Assembly: GCA_015056175.1 (NCBI GenBank)
Contig: SVGT01000002.1
Span: 62,001 to 126,000, forward strand
Length of the DNA stretch: 64,000 nucleotides
Origin: Clostridiales bacterium
GTDB taxonomy: Bacteria; Bacillota; Clostridia; Christensenellales; Aristaeellaceae
Direction: 5' to 3'
Shown: positions 25,962 through 37,289 of the stretch, piece by piece
Numbering within the stretch: position 1 is the first letter of the stretch
How the letters are laid out: every line of letters begins with the position of its first letter
Made by a program: the position numbers and the translations under genes
Notes under the pieces: generated by a model
Told to the model about the DNA's origin: nothing
The model's database searches: none
The model's input: the letters and a program-made list of their open reading frames with translations, nothing else

Positions 25962-28601
25962 TCACTCCGTTCTCAGTGCCACCACAGGATCCTTGCCTGC
26001 GGCTACGCGGGAGGGGATGAGCCCGGCCACGGCGGTCAGCAGCATGCTGATTGCAACCAGCACCATGCCTGCGCCTGCGGGCAGCGCTGCGATGGTCACA
26101 ATGCCCGTCAAGTCGTAGATGATCACGTTGATCAGGATATTGCAAAGGAGCGTTACGCCGATGCCGATCATGCCGGCGGCAAACCCCACGATCAGCGTTT
26201 CCGCATTGAACACGCGGCTCACGTCCCGCTTGCTGGCGCCCATGGCGCGGAGGATGCCGATCTCCTTGGTGCGCTCCAGCACGGAAATGTAGGTGATGAT
26301 GCCGATCATGATGGAGGATACCACCAGGGAAATAGCCACAAAGGCGATGAGCACGTAGCTGATGGCGTTGATGATGGTGGTGACGGACTTCATCATCAGC
26401 CCCACGTAATCGGTGTAGCGGATGGCGTTGTCATCCCCCACCTGTTCGTTGTAGGCGCTGATCTTGTCCGTCAGAAGCTCCTTGCTGTCAAAATCCTTGG
26501 GATAGATGCGGATGGCGGCGGGGCGGTCAAGGTCGCTGACGCCAAAGGCGGACAGATTGCCGCTCAGCGTGTTTTCAGACGCCTTAGGCAGCAGATCCGG
26601 CATATACTGCGAGATGAGCGCCACCGTTTCCTCCGGCGTTTTGCCCGCCATGAAGGCGGCATATTCCGGGGGCATCTGGCTAAGATCCATGGAGGCCAGC
26701 ACCGCTTCCGCGTCCATCTCCTCTCCGCTTTCAAAGAGAAGACCGGTGAGCACGTCCCTGTCGGGATCGTTTTTCTGCATTGTGACGATATAGCTGTTAT
26801 TCACCGCGTCCACCGCATATTCCTGCAAGGAGGACAAATATCCGATGCCGCCGGATGCGCCGGCGGAGGTAGCCACCGCATCCTCCCGGGGACGGATGAT
26901 GCCCACCACCCGAAGGGGCAGCGCGGAAGCGATCTTTTCCTCCAAGGCCGCCTGATCCGCCCGGATATCCAGGTAGGTGCCTCCCTCCTGCTCCGCGTAA
27001 TAATCCGTGGGCAAAAGCAGACGGAAGCTGAGGTTCATGATCTCGTCAAAGGTGTATTCGCTTTCCGTCACCTCGATCTTCTGCCCGGTCATCACGCTGC
27101 GGGTGAGGGCGGCAATTTCATTTTGGTCGCGCAGACCCAGCGCGTACAGGCTGTAATCGCTGATCTCCATGTTTTCGGTGACGATGACCACCAATTCGTC
27201 ATAGTTTTCCGGCATGCGGCCGGTGACCACCTCAAACTGCTGGTCAAGGAGTTCTTCATTATCCAGCAGTTCTTCAAACACGTCCAGCTGCATCATGGGG
27301 CTTTGCTGCGCCATGGGGTTTTCGGTGAGCATGCTCATCATGCCGCCCGCGCCGTCCACAAGGCCGCTGTTTTGCAGCACAAGGCTGGGGTTCACCTGCA
27401 CGGCGGGCGCGTTTTCCTGTGTGCGGTAGATGTACAAGGTGGTATCGTAATCGTACTGAATATCGCTGACCAGATCACGAACGCCGTTTGCCTCATCCTC
27501 GATATAATCCTTGAAATCGTGGAGATTGTTGCGGGTGACGGCGCCCGTCATGGTATTGAGCATGCGGCTCATCACCGCGCCGGAGTAGATTTTTCCATCC
27601 TCCCGCTCCCGCTGCGCCTTTGCGGCCTCCTCCATCATGGTGGCCATCATGCCGCTCATATCCGCCGTTTCCTCGGTGATCTCCAAGGGGTAAGAGCTTA
27701 AGGTATCCTCCTGCACCCGGTCGATATAGTTTTTGACGCCGGAGGAGATGCTCAGGATCAGCGCGATGCCGATGATGCCGATGGAGCCCGCAAAGGCGGT
27801 GAGCAGCGTGCGGCCCTTCTTGGTGAGCAGGTTGTTGAAGGACAGCGACAGGGCGGTGAAAAAGCTCATGGAGGGATGGCGGCGCTTTTTGAGATCCTTT
27901 TCCTCGTGAAGCAATTCTTCCTCGCTGCAGGGGTTGCTGTCGCTTTGCACCCTGCCGTCCAGAAGGCGGATGATGCGGCTGGCATACGCGTCCGCCAGAT
28001 CCGGGTTATGGGTGACCATGATCACCAGACGATCCTTTGCGATTTCTTTCAGCAGATCCATCACCTGCAGGCTGGTTTCGCTGTCCAGGGCGCCGGTGGG
28101 TTCGTCGGCCAGCAAAATCTCCGGGTCGTTCACCAGCGCACGGGCGATGGCCACGCGCTGCATCTGCCCGCCGGACATCTGGTTGGGCTTTTTGCGCAAC
28201 TGATCGCCAAGGCCCACCTTGACAAGCGCTTCCTTTGCCCGCCGCCTGCGCTCGCTGCGCTTGACGCCCGAGAGCGTCAGCGCCAGCTCCACATTGGCAA
28301 GCACCGTCTGATGAGGGATCAGGTTATAGCTCTGGAACACAAAGCCCACCTTATGGTTGCGGTAGGTATCCCAGTCCCGGGCGGAAAACTCCTTTGTGGA
28401 GCGGCCGGAGATCACCAGATCCCCGTCCGTATAGCGGTCCAGACCGCCGATGATGTTGAGCAGCGTGGTTTTTCCGCAGCCCGAGGGGCCCAGCACCGCC
28501 ACAAATTCGTTTTTGCGGAACACCGTGCTCACGCCCCGCAGCGCTTCCACCTTCTGGCTGCCGGCGCCGTATACCTTGGTCACGTTTTTCAGATTCAGCA
28601 T
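25962..28601 (-). CDS. MacB-like ABC transporter, fused ATPase-FtsX permease
   Basis: GPSGCGKTTLLNIIGGLD, MSGGQMQRVAIARAL; FtsX domain at C-terminus. Confidence 0.92.
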   Translation of the reverse strand: MLNLKNVTKVYGAGSQKVEALRGVSTVFRKNEFVAVLGPSGCGKTTLLNIIGGLDRYTDGDLVISGRSTKEFSARDWDTYRNHKVGFVFQSYNLIPHQTVLANVELALTLSGVKRSERRRRAKEALVKVGLGDQLRKKPNQMSGGQMQRVAIARALVNDPEILLADEPTGALDSETSLQVMDLLKEIAKDRLVIMVTHNPDLADAYASRIIRLLDGRVQSDSNPCSEEELLHEEKDLKKRRHPSMSFFTALSLSFNNLLTKKGRTLLTAFAGSIGIIGIALILSISSGVKNYIDRVQEDTLSSYPLEITEETADMSGMMATMMEEAAKAQREREDGKIYSGAVMSRMLNTMTGAVTRNNLHDFKDYIEDEANGVRDLVSDIQYDYDTTLYIYRTQENAPAVQVNPSLVLQNSGLVDGAGGMMSMLTENPMAQQSPMMQLDVFEELLDNEELLDQQFEVVTGRMPENYDELVVIVTENMEISDYSLYALGLRDQNEIAALTRSVMTGQKIEVTESEYTFDEIMNLSFRLLLPTDYYAEQEGGTYLDIRADQAALEEKIASALPLRVVGIIRPREDAVATSAGASGGIGYLSSLQEYAVDAVNNSYIVTMQKNDPDRDVLTGLLFESGEEMDAEAVLASMDLSQMPPEYAAFMAGKTPEETVALISQYMPDLLPKASENTLSGNLSAFGVSDLDRPAAIRIYPKDFDSKELLTDKISAYNEQVGDDNAIRYTDYVGLMMKSVTTIINAISYVLIAFVAISLVVSSIMIGIITYISVLERTKEIGILRAMGASKRDVSRVFNAETLIVGFAAGMIGIGVTLLCNILINVIIYDLTGIVTIAALPAGAGMVLVAISMLLTAVAGLIPSRVAAGKDPVVALRTE

Positions 28602-28759
28602 ACCTTTTCTCCTTGCCAATCCAAACAAAAGTTAAACAAAAAAGTGCAATTCTGTCACGTATATCATCATATCACAAAACCGGAAAAAATAAACAGGAAA
28701 AGGGGGCGCAAAATGTGTCATCCTCATGTCAGCGCATATCTCCCCTGCCGTTTTTACCC

Positions 28760-28788
28760 TTTACAACGGGCGCGGGATGTGGTATACT
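28760..28788 (+). promoter_or_regulatory. Promoter of the cggR-pgk-tpiA operon
   Basis: TTTACA - 17 nt - TATACT. Confidence 0.7.
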
Positions 28789-28794
28789 ATTATG

Positions 28795-28830
28795 CGGGAC
28801 ATATTCGTCCCGGCGGGGCGTGCATCGTCC
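28795..28830 (+). promoter_or_regulatory. Candidate CggR operator (tandem half-sites)
   Basis: CGGGAC-N6-GTCC-N4-GGGGCG-N6-GTCC, spacing as in the B. subtilis CggR operator, just downstream of the -10. Confidence 0.65.
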
Positions 28831-28857
28831 CCGCAGGATCAAAGGAGATGAACGGCA

Positions 28858-29892
28858 TTGCAGGACGGCCAGCTTCTTTCACTGATGAAGTGCCTGGCGC
28901 CCCAGGAAGTGGAGCAGATCGGCCGCCATGCCCAGGTGCTGACGGGCATTGACAACATGCAGCCCGTGGGCCGCAGGGCGCTGGCAAGCCGCCTGCGTCT
29001 GCCCGAAAGGGAAGTGCGCACCATTGCCGCAAACCTCCGCGATCAGGGACTGCTCACATTGGACGCAGCCGGCATGCAATTGACCGGCAAGGCGCTTCAG
29101 GTGCTGCCCGGCGCCAGGGATTTGAGCCGCGCGCTCTTTGGTTTGCATGATCTTGAGGAGCAGCTTTCCAAATCCCTTCACATCCCCCACGTGGTGGTGG
29201 TGGCAGGCGATGCGGATGAGGACGCGCAGGTGCTGCGCGAAGTGGGCCGCGCCTGTGCGCACCGGGTGCGCCAGCTGATCGCAGGCGGCATGACGGTGTC
29301 CATCGCAGGCGGCAGCACCATGATGGAAACGGCCCGGGGCATGCAGTTTGCATCCCTGCCGGACGTAACGGTGGTTCCCTCCCGCGGCGGCATGGGCACC
29401 AATGTGGAAACTCAGGCCAACACCATCGCAAGCGAGCTGGCCCGAAGGCTGGGCGCCAGGTGCAAGGCCATCTACGTGCCAGATTCTTTGGATTCCACCC
29501 AGCTTGCGGAGATGCTGCGTCTCCCCGAAGTAAAGGACGCCGTATCGTACCTGAAAAACGCCAAAGTGGTGATCCACGGCATCGGCCGCGCGGACGAAAT
29601 GGCCCTGAAGCGCGATCTGCCCGCAAGCGCGGTGCAATTGATCCGCGAAAGCGGCGCCATGGGCGAAGCCTTCGGTGAGTTCTTTGACGAGATGGGCAGA
29701 ACCGTCTATCAGGTCAACACCGTGGGAAGTGGCCTTTCCACAAGCGACGGGAGCTTCCTCATCGCAGCGGCGGCAGGCAGCCGCAAGGCCAAAGCCATCA
29801 TCGCATCCACCCGCCACGAGCCTCACGATTCCCTCATCACCGACGAGGGCGCGGCAAGCAGGATGCTCAGCCTCCTCAAAGAGGCGCCGTAA
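28858..29892 (+). CDS. cggR: SorC/CggR-family central glycolytic gene regulator
   Basis: TTG start with AAAGGAG; N-terminal HTH, sugar-phosphate-binding domain (SIAGGSTMMETARGM, VPSRGGMGTNVETQANTI); precedes pgk-tpi. Confidence 0.9.
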   Translation: MQDGQLLSLMKCLAPQEVEQIGRHAQVLTGIDNMQPVGRRALASRLRLPEREVRTIAANLRDQGLLTLDAAGMQLTGKALQVLPGARDLSRALFGLHDLEEQLSKSLHIPHVVVVAGDADEDAQVLREVGRACAHRVRQLIAGGMTVSIAGGSTMMETARGMQFASLPDVTVVPSRGGMGTNVETQANTIASELARRLGARCKAIYVPDSLDSTQLAEMLRLPEVKDAVSYLKNAKVVIHGIGRADEMALKRDLPASAVQLIRESGAMGEAFGEFFDEMGRTVYQVNTVGSGLSTSDGSFLIAAAAGSRKAKAIIASTRHEPHDSLITDEGAASRMLSLLKEAP

Positions 29893-29964
29893 CACGTTTC
29901 CACGGGGCGTCGCCCCTGGATATAAAAAACTCATCATACCGAACACGAGTAAGGAGAATCCGTC

Positions 29965-31266
<1,302 letters not shown>

Positions 31267-31304
31267 CGCATCGTAAACGATGCTTCCGAAAAAATGAAAA
31301 CTCA

Positions 31305-31445
31305 TTTTTTCGGGGTACAGATTTTCCTGTGACCCACGGTCACGGCCGGAAAATCTGAGCGGAATGAAAATCCTGTCCGGCGGGCAAGCTCGCCTCCCCG
31401 GATTTTCTCCTCGCGGCGTACATGCCGCCGCTGCGGATTGTTGTT
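31305..31445 (+). repeat. Three-hairpin GATTTTC element, copy 1
   Basis: AGATTTTC..GTGACCCACGGTCAC..GAAAATCTGAGCGGAATGAAAATCC...GGATTTTCTCCTCG..hairpin..CTGCGGATTGTTGTT. Confidence 0.75.
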
Positions 31446-31550
31446 TTACGCACCGCAGCCACACCGTCTTTTGACAATCATCTCAAGTCCGGGGCTGAAA
31501 AACGCCCCGGATATTTTCCGTCAATAAGCTTTCAAAGGAGAATACCTGCT

Positions 31551-32297
<747 letters not shown>

Positions 32298-32533
32298 GGG
32301 AAGGGGCGCTGCCCCCTCCACCCCTGCACGGGGAACTGAGTCCCCCGTGACCCCCGCATTTTCGACCATCTTGAATCGAAAAGTCACCCCGTCCCCCGAC
32401 ATGCTTGGTGTTGAGGGACGGGGTTTTTCTTTGGGGCTATCCGCCCCAAACCCTGACAAGGGGCATGATGCCCCTTGTGGGGTGAAGGGGTGAAACCCCT
32501 TCAAAAGCCCCCCGTAAACGTTCCCATCGCGAC

Positions 32534-32563
32534 AAAAAAGGACTCCCTTTCGGGAGTCCTTTT
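32534..32563 (-). terminator. Terminator of GH31 gene
   Basis: AAAAAAGGACTCCCTTTCGGGAGTCCTTTT. Confidence 0.8.
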
Positions 32564-32570
32564 CGTTTGC

Positions 32571-34883
32571 TTACATATCGCAGGTCACGGTATCGGAAAG
32601 GCCGGTCAGCAGCAGGCCTTCGGGGGTATCCTGCGCTGCGGCGCCGATCAGGTTGTTGACCGCATGCACGTTGACGAGCAGCACCCTTGCACCCTCGTGC
32701 GCGCCGGAGAGCGTCACGGTCACATGCCCCTTCGCATTCTTTGCACGGGCGGTAAAGGCCACGTCGCCCCTGTTGGTGCGCACGGCGCAGCAGGCTTCAT
32801 CCTTCAGCGCATAGATGCGCAGGGTGACGTTCTTTTCGTAATCGTACACGGCCTGCGTATCGCTCTCGCCCATGGGCAGAATGGTGTTTTCCCGCACGAA
32901 CAGCGGCAGGCTCATAAAATCATAGCTGTCACGCCGCCAGCCCATGCCCTCCACTGCTTCGCCGGAGAGCAGATGCGTCCACGTGCCGCGGGGCAGGTAA
33001 TGATCGCACACATTGTCCTTGCGCATGACGGGCGCCACCAGCAGGCTTTCGCCCAGCATGTACTGCCTGTCCAGATCCTCCGCGCCCAGATCGCCGGGGA
33101 ATTCCAGCGCCATGGCGCGCATCATGGGCACGCCCGTTTCATGGGCGATGGCGGCCTGGCCGTAGATGTAGGGCATGAGCCTGGCCTTGAGTTTGGCAAA
33201 ATGCCGGCACACGTCCACCGCCTCATCGCCAAACAGCCACGGCACGCGGTAAGAATTGCTGCCGTGCAGACGGCTGTGGCTGGACAAAAGCCCAAACGCC
33301 AGCCAGCGGTTGTACACGTCCGGATTGGCCGTGCCCTCAAAGCCGCCCATATCGTGGCTCCAGTAGCCAAAGCCGGACAGGCTCAGGCTCAGGCCTGCGC
33401 GCAAGGATTCCGCCATGCTGGGATAGGTGCTGTTGCAGTCGCCGCCCCAGTGCACGGGGAATTTCTGCCCGCCAACCGTGGCGCTGCGGGCAAACAGGCA
33501 GGCTTCCTCTTCGCCCCGCTCCTCGCAGATGGCGTCGTACACGCACTTATTGTACAGGTAGGTGTAGAAGTTATGCATGCGCACGGGGTCGCTGCCGTCA
33601 AAGTATTTCACGTCCGTGGGGATACGCTCGCCAAAGTCGGTCTTGAAGCAGTCCACGCCCTGACGCATCAGCGTTTTGAGCTTGTTTTTATACCATTCCG
33701 CCGCATCCGGGTTGGTAAAGTCGATGACGGCGCAGCCGGCCTGCCACAGATCCCACTGCCACACATCGCCGTTTTCGCGGTTGAGCAGATACCCCTTGTC
33801 CATGGCCTCCTTGAACACCGGGCTCTTCTGGCCCAGGTACGGGTTGATCCACACGCATACCTTGAGCCCCTTGTCATGGATGCGCTTCAGCAGCCCCTCC
33901 ACGTCCGGGAACATATCCTTGTCCCATTCAAAGGAGCACCACTCGTTTTCCTTCATCCAGAAGCAGTCAAAGTGGAACACGGACAGGGGGATATGGCGCT
34001 CCTGCATGCCGTCGATAAAGCTCATGACGGTGTTTTCATCGTAAGACGTGGTGAAGGAGGAGGAGAGCCACAGGCCAAACGTCCAGGCCGGGGGCAGCGC
34101 GGGACGGCCGCTGAGGGCGGTGTAATGCTCCAGCACGCCCTTCATATCGCCGCCGCCGATGACCATAAAATCCATCTTGTGTCCGGGCACGGAGAACTGC
34201 ACCTTGGTGACGGCCTCGGAGCACACCTCAAAGCTGACGGGGCCTGCATCGTTCACCAGCACGCCGTAGCCGCGGTTGGTCACATAGAAGGGGATGTTTT
34301 TGTAGGCGATCTCGCTGGCGGTGCCGCCGTCCTCGTTCCAGATATCCACCACCTGGCCGTTTTTGACAAAGGCGGTAAAGCGCTCGCCCAGGCCGTACAC
34401 CTTTTCGCCCACGTCCACTTCCAACTGGCCGCGCATGAAGGGGCCCTCGTCCGTCTTCATGTAGCTCAGCTGGGGCGCGCCGTAATGATCGCCCACGGCG
34501 GTCAGATACTGCCCCTTCCAGTAGTATTTGAAGGATGCGGGGCGGTAGGTGACCACCAGCGCAAGATCGCCCGATGCGATGGTGATCCTGTCCGCCTCCC
34601 GGGTCACTTCCATGGGCAGGTCGGAAAGATTCAGATCAAATTCGGGCATCTTCTGCCGGGAACCGATAAAATGCGCCGCCTGCAGGCGCAAAATGCCCTC
34701 CTGGGGCGCGGTGACGTCCAGTTCAAAGGACGGGCCGTCCAGCCCGCGATAATCCTCGCCGTAGCTGACGCCGTACAGGTGCACGCTGCGCTTATCGCCG
34801 CTCACCTTCACCTGACGGATCTGCTTGCAGTGGTACGCCGTTACGCCGGGCTTGAGTACCCAGTAGCCAACATTGAATTTCAT
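32571..34883 (-). CDS. GH31 alpha-xylosidase/alpha-glucosidase (YicI-like)
   Basis: MKFNVGYWVLKPGVTAYHC; CFKTDFGERIPTDV nucleophile motif; WGGDCNSTYPSMAESLRAGLSLSLSGFGYWSHDMGGFEG. Confidence 0.93.
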   Translation of the reverse strand: MKFNVGYWVLKPGVTAYHCKQIRQVKVSGDKRSVHLYGVSYGEDYRGLDGPSFELDVTAPQEGILRLQAAHFIGSRQKMPEFDLNLSDLPMEVTREADRITIASGDLALVVTYRPASFKYYWKGQYLTAVGDHYGAPQLSYMKTDEGPFMRGQLEVDVGEKVYGLGERFTAFVKNGQVVDIWNEDGGTASEIAYKNIPFYVTNRGYGVLVNDAGPVSFEVCSEAVTKVQFSVPGHKMDFMVIGGGDMKGVLEHYTALSGRPALPPAWTFGLWLSSSFTTSYDENTVMSFIDGMQERHIPLSVFHFDCFWMKENEWCSFEWDKDMFPDVEGLLKRIHDKGLKVCVWINPYLGQKSPVFKEAMDKGYLLNRENGDVWQWDLWQAGCAVIDFTNPDAAEWYKNKLKTLMRQGVDCFKTDFGERIPTDVKYFDGSDPVRMHNFYTYLYNKCVYDAICEERGEEEACLFARSATVGGQKFPVHWGGDCNSTYPSMAESLRAGLSLSLSGFGYWSHDMGGFEGTANPDVYNRWLAFGLLSSHSRLHGSNSYRVPWLFGDEAVDVCRHFAKLKARLMPYIYGQAAIAHETGVPMMRAMALEFPGDLGAEDLDRQYMLGESLLVAPVMRKDNVCDHYLPRGTWTHLLSGEAVEGMGWRRDSYDFMSLPLFVRENTILPMGESDTQAVYDYEKNVTLRIYALKDEACCAVRTNRGDVAFTARAKNAKGHVTVTLSGAHEGARVLLVNVHAVNNLIGAAAQDTPEGLLLTGLSDTVTCDM

Positions 34884-34949
34884 ATGTGTTCTCCTTCTGC
34901 AAGGATTTTTATCTGGGTTTATTATAGGTAATTTTCGCCTGTTGGTCAA

Positions 34950-35477
34950 GTATGGGGCTATCCGCCCTTCGTGGAACCCTGTTCGGGTTCCACACCTCCG
35001 AACAAGGGGCCTGAGGCCCCTTGACCCGCAGTATTGGTCTGACTTGTGTTATCGATTAAGTTGTTTCCCAATGCGACAACCGCGTAGGGCACTTTCTTGC
35101 TCCCGCCGTTTTTGGGTTTGGGAAAAATCCTGTTACTTTAGTATCGCCCGATCCGCCCGGCCAGCCTGCGCTTTGCGCGGCTGCGCCTTCTTCATCATAC
35201 CAAGGCAGGGAGCGAATACATTCGCTCCTGCTCTTGGTTGATGAAGTCCCGGTTTTTCTCCGCATACGGAGAAAAACAGCGGATCGGTCTATGCATGCTG
35301 CCGACTGATGAATGAAATCATCAATCCCCCACCGCTACGCGGAGCCCCCTTTAACAAGGGAGCCTTTGGATACGCTTCATGGGGAGGATGTTTGCTATGC
35401 GGCGCACCTATGTCCCACACAGCGAGGTCCAGGAGGGTCACCCTCCTGGTCAGGGCGTGGGGCGGACAGCCCCACAA
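34950..35477 (+). repeat. Composite intergenic unit D
   Basis: Left GTGGAACCCTGTTCGGGTTCCAC + CAAGGGGCCTGAGGCCCCTTG; cloverleaf 35148-35287; right CCAGGAGGGTCACCCTCCTGG + GTGGGGCGGACAGCCCCAC. Confidence 0.8.
35148..35287 (+). repeat. Three-armed cloverleaf repeat, copy D
   Basis: CCGATCCGC/GCGGATCGG closing helix; CAGCC-TGCGC..GCGCG-GCTG arm; shared long arm; TTTTTCTCCG-CATA-CGGAGAAAAA. Confidence 0.85.
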
Positions 35478-35537
35478 AGACAGCCCCACAAAAAAACCGT
35501 CACCTGACACGCAGCATGCCAGATGACGGGGTCACTT

Positions 35538-36662
35538 TTATAATACGATATCGCCGGGATTATACCCATAGGGCAGCGGTTCTTCGTCCACGAAGGGGAA
35601 GGAATCGTCCATCAGCACGGGGAGGAAGGCCTCATAGGGCATCCGGACAAACTCGCAGCCGTAGCCACTCTGGCCAAACGCGCCCTTTTCCTGCGCCTGC
35701 AGGTGCAGATTGCGGGCAAACTTGGTGCGGTTGGAGCAGTCGTGCACGCAGACGGGCCAGTTTTCCTCGGCGGCCTGCTTCATGAAGCGCAGCGTCAGAT
35801 CCCGGCTCCAGATGGGCGATACATAGCCCAGGCGGCTGATGTACAGGTTTTCGCCCGCATAATTGCCGATGTTGTTGTCGTTGAGGTGCAGTTCGGCGCA
35901 GTTGATAAAGTCCAGCCCGGCAGCCAGGATGCTGTCCTTCTTTTCCATGAATTTTTCAAAAAATTCCGGGGTCATGGGCGTTTCGATGCCCACGCGGGGG
36001 ATGTACTTTTTCGCCGTCGCCATGCTGGCGATCACCTTATCGGCGCAGTTCGACGCGCCCAGGTTAAAGCGCAGTTCATCCAGCCCCGCTTCGCCCAAAG
36101 CTTTCAGATTTTCCTCCGTGCACAATGTGCCGTTGGTATACAGATGCTGGTGCACGCCCGCGTCATGGAACTTTTTCACCACGCCGTAGTATTTTTCGAT
36201 CTCCATGAAGGGCTCAAGATACACATACGCAATGCCGGTGGGCTTCTTCTGCACCTGCAGGAGCAGATCGATATCCTCTTCATAGAAGCGGCTGCCGCCG
36301 ATCTCCCACAGCCCTTCGCCGATGGGCGGCTGCATGTCCATTTCGCCAAAGTCGTAGCAGAAGCGGCAGTTCAGGTTGCATTTATTGGTTTTGCGCACGG
36401 CACTTAAGCCGGTGCCAAGCAGACAGCTTTTGCAGCCCAGGGGGAAGTTTTCATCCCGGCCCACATAATAGGTGCGCCCCTGCAGGCACTTAAGGCCGGG
36501 GATCTCCTGCATCATTTTTTCCCGCCGCGCGTTCACCGCACGCTCGATCTGGTAGAACGCGGCGTAGGCGATCTCCTGCTGATTGGGCAGGAGCGTTTCA
36601 TCCTCGGGCAATTCCGCAAAAAAGCGGAACCACATCAGCGCATCTTTCTTGGAAATTTTCAT
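35538..36662 (-). CDS. Radical SAM protein with an upstream CxxC
   Basis: LGCKSCLLGTGLSAVRKTNKCNLNCRFCYDFGEMD, CxxxCxxC radical SAM motif. Confidence 0.88.
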   Translation of the reverse strand: MKISKKDALMWFRFFAELPEDETLLPNQQEIAYAAFYQIERAVNARREKMMQEIPGLKCLQGRTYYVGRDENFPLGCKSCLLGTGLSAVRKTNKCNLNCRFCYDFGEMDMQPPIGEGLWEIGGSRFYEEDIDLLLQVQKKPTGIAYVYLEPFMEIEKYYGVVKKFHDAGVHQHLYTNGTLCTEENLKALGEAGLDELRFNLGASNCADKVIASMATAKKYIPRVGIETPMTPEFFEKFMEKKDSILAAGLDFINCAELHLNDNNIGNYAGENLYISRLGYVSPIWSRDLTLRFMKQAAEENWPVCVHDCSNRTKFARNLHLQAQEKGAFGQSGYGCEFVRMPYEAFLPVLMDDSFPFVDEEPLPYGYNPGDIVL

Positions 36663-36677
36663 GGAAACATGTACTCC

Positions 36678-37268
36678 TTATTCTTCAATGACAAGCTGGC
36701 CAAACTCGTGGGGGCAGTGGAAATCCAGCCGGCTTACGGGCGCCCAGGCCGCCCAGTGGGGCGCGGAGCCGTCCTCAATGCACTTGTAGAAATTGCCCGT
36801 CATTTTGTGCCCGGGCGCAAAATGACAATCGCACCCGTAGAGCGCTTCCAGCGTGGAAAGGGGCATCAGCACGGTATAGGTCCAGTATTCGTCCGTCTTC
36901 TGCACTTCCGCCACGGGATGAGGAAGACCCAGATCGGTGAGGAACACGCGCTCGTGCCTGCCGGGGCCAAAGGCGCAGTGCACCACGCCCAGCGAGTTGA
37001 CCTCCAGATTGAAATAGCCCTTGCCCGTTTCCGGCTGGCAATCGATGAACGCTTCCAGGCAGCTGTCGCAGCAGACGGCACCGTTCATCTCTGTGCGGAT
37101 GGCGTAGGGATCCTTTTCAAAGCAGGTGAGGGTGATCTTGAGACCCTCGTCCTTCACATAGCTCACCTGCGCCTGGGCACGGGGGCCGATGACGCCCTCC
37201 TTACGGAAGTTGCCGATGGGGGCAATATTGCCCTCCCTGTTCACGTTGACGATGTATTTGCTTTCCAT
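36678..37268 (-). CDS. CBM9-like carbohydrate-binding domain protein
   Basis: 196 aa; DPYAIRTEMNGAVCCDSCLEAFIDCQPETGKGYFNLEVNSLG pattern as in CBM9-like sugar-binding domains. Confidence 0.6.
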   Translation of the reverse strand: MESKYIVNVNREGNIAPIGNFRKEGVIGPRAQAQVSYVKDEGLKITLTCFEKDPYAIRTEMNGAVCCDSCLEAFIDCQPETGKGYFNLEVNSLGVVHCAFGPGRHERVFLTDLGLPHPVAEVQKTDEYWTYTVLMPLSTLEALYGCDCHFAPGHKMTGNFYKCIEDGSAPHWAAWAPVSRLDFHCPHEFGQLVIEE

Positions 37269-37289
37269 ATTGCTGCTCCTTTCTTTGTG

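Noticed and set aside
32475-34931. 818 aa plus-strand ORF
   Set aside because: Antisense of the GH31 gene.
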